From NCBI GenBank assembly GCA_964472275.1, contig CAYYJN010000002.1, positions 27,502 through 91,501 on the forward strand: DNA of 64,000 bases, in the 5' to 3' direction. The notes under the pieces were generated by a model. That model was not told where the DNA came from. It worked only from the letters and a program-made list of their open reading frames with translations, and searched no databases. The DNA is from JAFDVN01 sp964472275 (lineage in GTDB: Bacteria > Acidobacteriota > Holophagae > Holophagales > Holophagaceae). Below, one piece after another: positions 59,996-64,000 of the stretch; within the stretch, counting starts at the first letter, position 1; each line of letters begins with the position of its first letter. The position numbers and the translations under genes are program-made.

Positions 59996-61861
59996 ATGTT
60001 CCGTCCCGCCCTGCCCCTTCTGCTCGCCGCCGCGATCGTGCCTGGCCTCTGCGCCCAGAAGCCACTTCAGCTCGCGCCGGCGGTGGATCCCCACTCCTAC
60101 GGCAACCCCCAGGAGCTGCGCGTCACCCACATCGGCTTGGACCTCACGGTGGATTTCGCGAAGAAGGAACTGCGCGGCACCGCGCTCCTCACCGTGAAGC
60201 ACGAGAAGCCGGATGCCACGAAGCTGGTGCTGGACACCCACGGCCTCGTCATCGAGCGCGTGCAGGCGGGCAACGGCAACCTGCTATCGTCGGCCTCTTT
60301 CAAGCTCGGCGCGGAGGATAAGGTCCTCGGCGCGCCATTGGAGATCGAACTCCCCAAGGACGCCGGAAGCGTCCAGATCACCTACCGCACCCAGCCCACG
60401 GCCGGCGGCCTTCAGTGGCTCGAACCCTCCATGACCGCGGGCAAGAAGGACCCCTACCTCTTCAGCCAAAGCGAGAGCATCTACGGCCGCACCTGGATCC
60501 CCATGCAGGACAGCCCGGGCGTCCGCGTCACCTATACGGCGATCATCCACACGCCCAAGAACCTCCGCGCCGTCATGAGCGCCGAGCAGGACTTGAGCAA
60601 CCGTCGCACGGGCACCTACTTCTTCAAGATGGACAAGCCCATCCCCACCTACCTCATCGCGCTGGCGGTGGGCGACATCAACTTCCACCCGCTGGGCAAG
60701 CGCGCAGGCGTGTGGAGCGAGCCCTCCGTGCTGCCCAAAGCCGCGTGGGAACTGGCGGACACGGAGAAGATGATCGAGGCCGCCGAGAAGCTCTACGGCC
60801 CCTACCGCTGGGGCCGATACGACATCCTCGTGCTGCCTCCCAGCTTCCCCTACGGCGGCATGGAGAACCCGCGCCTCACCTTCGCCACGCCGACGATCCT
60901 GGCGGGCGACCGCAGCCTCGTCTCACTCGTCGCCCACGAACTGGCCCATAGCTGGAGCGGCAACCTCGTTACGAACGCCACCTGGGGCGATGTGTGGCTC
61001 AACGAAGGCTTCACCACCTATGTGGAACGACGCATCGTCGAGGCCATCTACGGCCGCGCCAACGAGGAGATGCAGGCCGTGCTGGGCCGCCAGACGCTGA
61101 ATGGCCTCATCAAGGATCTCCCGGCCGATCAGACCATCCTTCGCCCGGACCTGAAGGGCCAGGACCCCGACAACAGCCTGAGCGAAATCCCCTACGAGAA
61201 GGGCGCGATCTTCATGCGCCTGCTGGAGCAGACCTTCGGCCGCAAGCGCTTCGACGCGTTCCTCCGCGGCTACATGGATCACTTCGCCTTCCACAGCATC
61301 ACCACCGAGGATTTCGCGGCCTACTTGAAGGCCCACCTCTTTCCGCTGAACGAGAAGGCCGCCGCCCAGATCCCGCTGGACGCCTGGCTCTACCAGCCTG
61401 GGCTTCCTTCCGATGTGCCCAACCCGCATTCGGATCTCTTCGACAAGGTGGACGCCGCCACCGCCGCCTGGCTGAAGGACGGCAAGACCGACGCCCTGCC
61501 CTACGCCAAGTGGAGCACCCAGGAACGCCTGCGCTTCCTGCTGGCCATGCCGTACACGCTCACCCTGGACCAGATGAAGGCGCTCGATGAAGCCTTCCAC
61601 ATCACCGAGAAAGGCAACGCCGAAGTGGAGGATGTGTGGCTGCTGCTCGCCATCCAGCACGGCTACGCCCCCGCGGACGCCCGCATGCGCGCCTACATGA
61701 TCGAGATCGGCCGCCGCAAGCTCATCGTGCCGCTCTACCAGGCCCTCGCCAAGACGCCCGAAGGCAAGGCCAAAGCCCTCGACATCTACAAGTCAGCCCG
61801 CCCCGGCTACCACCCCATCGCCCAAGCCACCGTGGACGGTGTGCTGGGGGTGAAGTTCTGA
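59996..61861 (+). CDS. M1-family aminopeptidase (leukotriene A4 hydrolase-like)
   Basis: A 621-residue exported zinc metallopeptidase. Signal MFRPALPLLLAAAIVPGLCAQ, exopeptidase motif GGMEN (287-291), zinc site HELAHSW (314-320) with the second glutamate in WLNEGFTTYVERR (E337), and a C-terminal helical domain with the LTA4H pattern. It removes N-terminal residues from peptides, here probably in the periplasm. ATG 59996 has GGAGG 5 nt upstream. Ends DGVLGVKF, TGA; a similar end occurs 761 nt downstream. Confidence 0.93.
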   Translation: MFRPALPLLLAAAIVPGLCAQKPLQLAPAVDPHSYGNPQELRVTHIGLDLTVDFAKKELRGTALLTVKHEKPDATKLVLDTHGLVIERVQAGNGNLLSSASFKLGAEDKVLGAPLEIELPKDAGSVQITYRTQPTAGGLQWLEPSMTAGKKDPYLFSQSESIYGRTWIPMQDSPGVRVTYTAIIHTPKNLRAVMSAEQDLSNRRTGTYFFKMDKPIPTYLIALAVGDINFHPLGKRAGVWSEPSVLPKAAWELADTEKMIEAAEKLYGPYRWGRYDILVLPPSFPYGGMENPRLTFATPTILAGDRSLVSLVAHELAHSWSGNLVTNATWGDVWLNEGFTTYVERRIVEAIYGRANEEMQAVLGRQTLNGLIKDLPADQTILRPDLKGQDPDNSLSEIPYEKGAIFMRLLEQTFGRKRFDAFLRGYMDHFAFHSITTEDFAAYLKAHLFPLNEKAAAQIPLDAWLYQPGLPSDVPNPHSDLFDKVDAATAAWLKDGKTDALPYAKWSTQERLRFLLAMPYTLTLDQMKALDEAFHITEKGNAEVEDVWLLLAIQHGYAPADARMRAYMIEIGRRKLIVPLYQALAKTPEGKAKALDIYKSARPGYHPIAQATVDGVLGVKF

Positions 61862-62547
61862 TGCTTCCAGCCCTGGTCGCCATCCAGAATCCGCCCGCCC
61901 TCATCGCCAAGGATTTCAACAGCCGCTGCGGCGAATTGAGCACGGCCAAGGATTGGCCTGGACTCGAAAGCTTCGCGCGCGAACAGATCACAGCGTCTCC
62001 GAAGGACGCCAACGCTTGGGCCGCTCTTGGATATGCGCTGCTCGCGCAAGACAAGAGCAAGGAAGGAAGGGCCGCGTGCGAATCCTCCTTAACGCTGGAC
62101 CCCAAGCGCACAGACGCCCTTGATTACCTGGGGTTCGAGGCTGCGAGCACAGGCGACACCAAATCTGTTCTAGCCGTCGCGAAGCGAATCGGCGAGAGAG
62201 ATTTGGATTCGGAATCAAGGTTCTTGCAAATTCCGGCGATTCAGGAAGCAGCCATTGCCCCGTTAAGAGTTCCGGTGGCTCCAGGGAGAATCCGCTTCAA
62301 ATCACAGGCGCTGAATAAGCTTCTACGCGCTTCCGGCCGCCGGGATGTGCCGATCGTGGTGGCGATCGTGGTGGACACCGAAGGCGCACCCATCTCGGCG
62401 GACGCGCTCATGGCGCCGTCGGTCGAAGTCGCGCGCTGCGCGGAGCTGGATGTCATGCGATGGCGAGTGGACCCCATCCTGATCGGCGGCAAGCCGACCA
62501 TCGCCAAATTCTCAGCCGCCATTCGGGTTTCAGCATCAGCTCGATAA
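61861..62547 (+). CDS. TPR protein with TonB-C-like domain
   Basis: A 228-residue protein. No clear signal peptide beyond a hydrophobic start (MLPALVAIQNPPALIA). TPR-like helices (~25-110: NAWAALGYALLAQDKSKEGRAACESSL) are followed by a TonB C-terminal-like domain (VPIVVAIVVDTEGAPISADALMAPS, MRWRVDPILIGGKPTIAKFSAAIRVS). Its ATG overlaps the aminopeptidase stop (TGATG). GC content drops in the second half. With the repeated gene end at 62596-62622 it looks like a cassette inserted at the aminopeptidase stop. Confidence 0.75.
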   Translation: MLPALVAIQNPPALIAKDFNSRCGELSTAKDWPGLESFAREQITASPKDANAWAALGYALLAQDKSKEGRAACESSLTLDPKRTDALDYLGFEAASTGDTKSVLAVAKRIGERDLDSESRFLQIPAIQEAAIAPLRVPVAPGRIRFKSQALNKLLRASGRRDVPIVVAIVVDTEGAPISADALMAPSVEVARCAELDVMRWRVDPILIGGKPTIAKFSAAIRVSASAR

Positions 62548-62595
62548 CCTTGCTTGAGGTTTTCATGCAAGAACATCAGAGCCAGTCTGATCAGC

Positions 62596-62622
62596 GACCA
62601 CGCACTCGGCGTGAAGTTCTGA
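62596..62622 (+). pseudogene. Second copy of an aminopeptidase-like gene end
   Basis: Nine codons reading D-H-A-L-G-V-K-F-stop, against D-G-V-L-G-V-K-F-stop at the true aminopeptidase end (61835-61861). GTGAAGTTCTGA is identical (12 nt) and the next bases (TGCTTCCA against CGCTCCCA) also resemble each other. The offset is 761 nt, with the TPR/TonB-C gene between. Weaker than the rpoD and Nfu cases because it is shorter. Confidence 0.55.
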
Positions 62623-62636
62623 CGCTCCCAAAAGCC

Positions 62637-63863
62637 TCAATCGTGGCCTTCTAGGATCACCCGCCGAAGCTGAGGACCGATCACGGATTCCGAGAACCGG
62701 GCGCGGCACGCTCGATCGGCTTCAGCTCGGCGGTGGTCCACCTCTGCATCCGTGAGATGGACCACTTCTTCCAGGGCTTGAGAGAGCGCCTGTGGGGAAA
62801 AGGGATCCACGCACCAGCCCAGCCTTCCGCCTTCCAGGATCTCGAAAGGCCCGCCATGGTCCGGCCCGATCAGCAGTAGGCCCTTGGCAGCGGCTTCGGG
62901 ATAGACCATGCCGAAGGGTTCATCCAGCGTGAGCAGCGCGAAGACATCACACAGATCGTAGACCGCCTGAAGATCCCGGCTCGAAAGGTAACCATGGAAG
63001 GTGACTGCCTCTGGCACCAGCTCCTTCGCCAGCCTCTTCAGATCGTGCTCGGCCGCGCCTTCACCGACGATGTGCAACCTCGCGCCTGGATTTGAAGCAT
63101 GGAAGGCGGCGAATCCGCGAAGGACCGTGTCAATGTTCTTGAGCACTTCCAAACGACCGTGGACCAGCACATTCAGCGCCGCGCGGTTAAGGCCCGATCG
63201 GTTCCTCCCTCCTTCAGGAAAGCGAACCATCGGATAGACCACTTCCTGCCCGCACCGCCCGTAGATGGCCCGCGCGTTGTCGCGGGAGAACTCGCTGATG
63301 GCGTAGATGTGGTCCAACCTTGCGACCTGCTCCAGATCGTGCTTGACGCGCGTTGCGAGGGAATGGCCCCGCTCGATAGCTTGGTCGTAATCAAGTAGGC
63401 ATTTTCTCCATTCGACAGAGCTCGTATCTAGATCCTGGGGCATTGTCGCCACCCGTCGCGTGAGACGGGGGTTCGCATCCCTCATGTGCAGGCCTCGTGG
63501 AGGCTCGTTGCATTGCCAGACTTTGCGAAGCTTCAGGTCCGCCGAGCCCAGTATGGCGCTACATGGGTAGTTGTGCGCCACCGCGACCTCGAACCCTGCG
63601 AGCCTCCCTGCGGCTCGCCGCCCTCTCGTCCGCAGCTTAGCCATCCGGGAAAAGCCAAAGAGTGGGTCAGACCAGTGCCGTTTCGGAGCCACCCGAACTG
63701 GAATGCCTTCCAGTCTTCCCGCCCAGATCTTCGGATCGTACCCCAAGGTGACGATCTCCACCGACTCGCCCTGGGCAGCTAGGTAGCGCGCCTGCTGCGC
63801 GCACAGGAATTCCGCTCCGCCTGGAGTCTGGAAAGCTGGATGGAACATCGCGATTTTTGTCAT
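62637..63863 (-). CDS. Glycosyltransferase family 4 (GT-B)
   Basis: A 408-residue GT-B glycosyltransferase. The N-terminal acceptor domain starts MTKIAMFHPAFQTPGGAEFLCAQQARYLAAQGE. The C-terminal nucleotide-sugar domain has LNVLVHGRLEVLKNIDTVLRGFA, VTFHGYLSSRDLQAVYDLCDVFALLTLDEPFGMVYPEAAAKG, with the E-x7-E motif at EPFGMVYPE. Probably adds a sugar in polysaccharide or lipopolysaccharide synthesis. ATG 63863 is chosen; the upstream frame lacks homology. It diverges from a sugar epimerase gene at the window edge. GC somewhat lower than the window mean. Confidence 0.9.
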   Translation of the reverse strand: MTKIAMFHPAFQTPGGAEFLCAQQARYLAAQGESVEIVTLGYDPKIWAGRLEGIPVRVAPKRHWSDPLFGFSRMAKLRTRGRRAAGRLAGFEVAVAHNYPCSAILGSADLKLRKVWQCNEPPRGLHMRDANPRLTRRVATMPQDLDTSSVEWRKCLLDYDQAIERGHSLATRVKHDLEQVARLDHIYAISEFSRDNARAIYGRCGQEVVYPMVRFPEGGRNRSGLNRAALNVLVHGRLEVLKNIDTVLRGFAAFHASNPGARLHIVGEGAAEHDLKRLAKELVPEAVTFHGYLSSRDLQAVYDLCDVFALLTLDEPFGMVYPEAAAKGLLLIGPDHGGPFEILEGGRLGWCVDPFSPQALSQALEEVVHLTDAEVDHRRAEADRACRARFSESVIGPQLRRVILEGHD

Positions 63864-63967
63864 AAAGAACCCCAATCCTATCAGCGGGAACAGCGTGGAT
63901 CGCAGATTCGATGCGTGAATCCTGGCGTGGTAATGTTGGGGTTTAGTCACCCGAAAGGTCACTCGCC

Positions 63968-64000
63968 GTGAAAGTCCTGATTACCGGTGCATCTGGATTC
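63968..64000 (+). CDS. Start of an NAD-dependent epimerase/dehydratase, cut by window edge
   Basis: Only the first 11 codons are visible: GTG start, then K-V-L-I-T-G-A-S-G-F, the beginning of the GxxGxxG Rossmann motif of extended short-chain dehydrogenases (sugar epimerases). AAAGG lies 9 nt upstream. Divergent from the glycosyltransferase gene, which suggests the start of a polysaccharide region. Confidence 0.6.
   Translation, partial: MKVLITGASGF

Overview
The window is about 64 kb of GC-rich (I estimate high-60s percent), densely packed bacterial chromosome. Gene content and domain style (C5-pathway heme operon, DhnA-type aldolase, full TCA succinyl-CoA ligase, TamB, TonB receptor, PilT-type ATPase, long lipoproteins) fit a Gram-negative Acidobacteriota of the Holophagae/Geothrix kind. 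That placement is inference from recognition, not from a search. There is one assembly gap of 100 N (15533-15632). It is flanked by identical 55-base ends, so it is almost certainly an artificial join of two overlapping contigs inside one intact gene.

Layout. 1-12.2 kb: radical SAM/thioesterase/acyl-CoA dehydrogenase/VOC operon, sucC-sucD, a PilT-like ATPase with an extra N-terminal region, polyprenyl synthase, YajQ, NUDIX, uridine kinase, tdh. 12.2-13.7 kb: a lower-GC insert (Phd/VapC toxin-antitoxin plus an unknown gene) that separates tdh from its usual partner kbl. 14.9-16.5 kb: an asparagine-codon leader peptide, a rho-independent attenuator and an AsnRS-like gene. 16.5-24.7 kb: larB/larE, a TonB receptor, SCP2, zinc ribbon, FMN reductase, aldolase and an isopropylmalate synthase-like gene. 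24.8-28.6 kb: dnaG-rpoD. 28.6-41.6 kb: MFS exporter, Ser/Thr kinase, TamB, MoaD, GNAT, SseB, dnaX and others. 41.6-55.0 kb, all on the minus strand: marR - exported protoglobin - hemA-C-D-B-L-E-N-H-Y - DUF2914 - DUF481. This is a complete route from glutamyl-tRNA to heme, preceded by a strong promoter for marR. 55.1-64 kb: aroC, GAF protein, Nfu scaffold, Dph6-like, SuhB, M1 aminopeptidase, a TPR/TonB-C gene and a glycosyltransferase.

Three things stand out. (1) A trp-type attenuator whose leader peptide reads Asn-Asn-Arg-Asn-Asn, upstream of an AsnRS-type catalytic core that lacks an anticodon domain; this points to Asn-tRNA control of an asparagine synthetase-like enzyme. (2) Three genes (rpoD, the Nfu gene, the M1 aminopeptidase) have a second, mostly synonymous copy of their own last 9-16 codons, including a stop, 97-761 nt downstream. 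This looks like insertion or recombination at gene 3' ends with regeneration of the end. (3) At least 17 intergenic spacers hold long hairpins or arrays built by iterating a short word (7-9 nt). The word differs from locus to locus but the two arms match each other; the arrays sometimes encode the tail or head of the adjacent protein (LarB, LarE, MoaD).

No tRNA, rRNA, CRISPR array or recognisable insertion sequence was seen.
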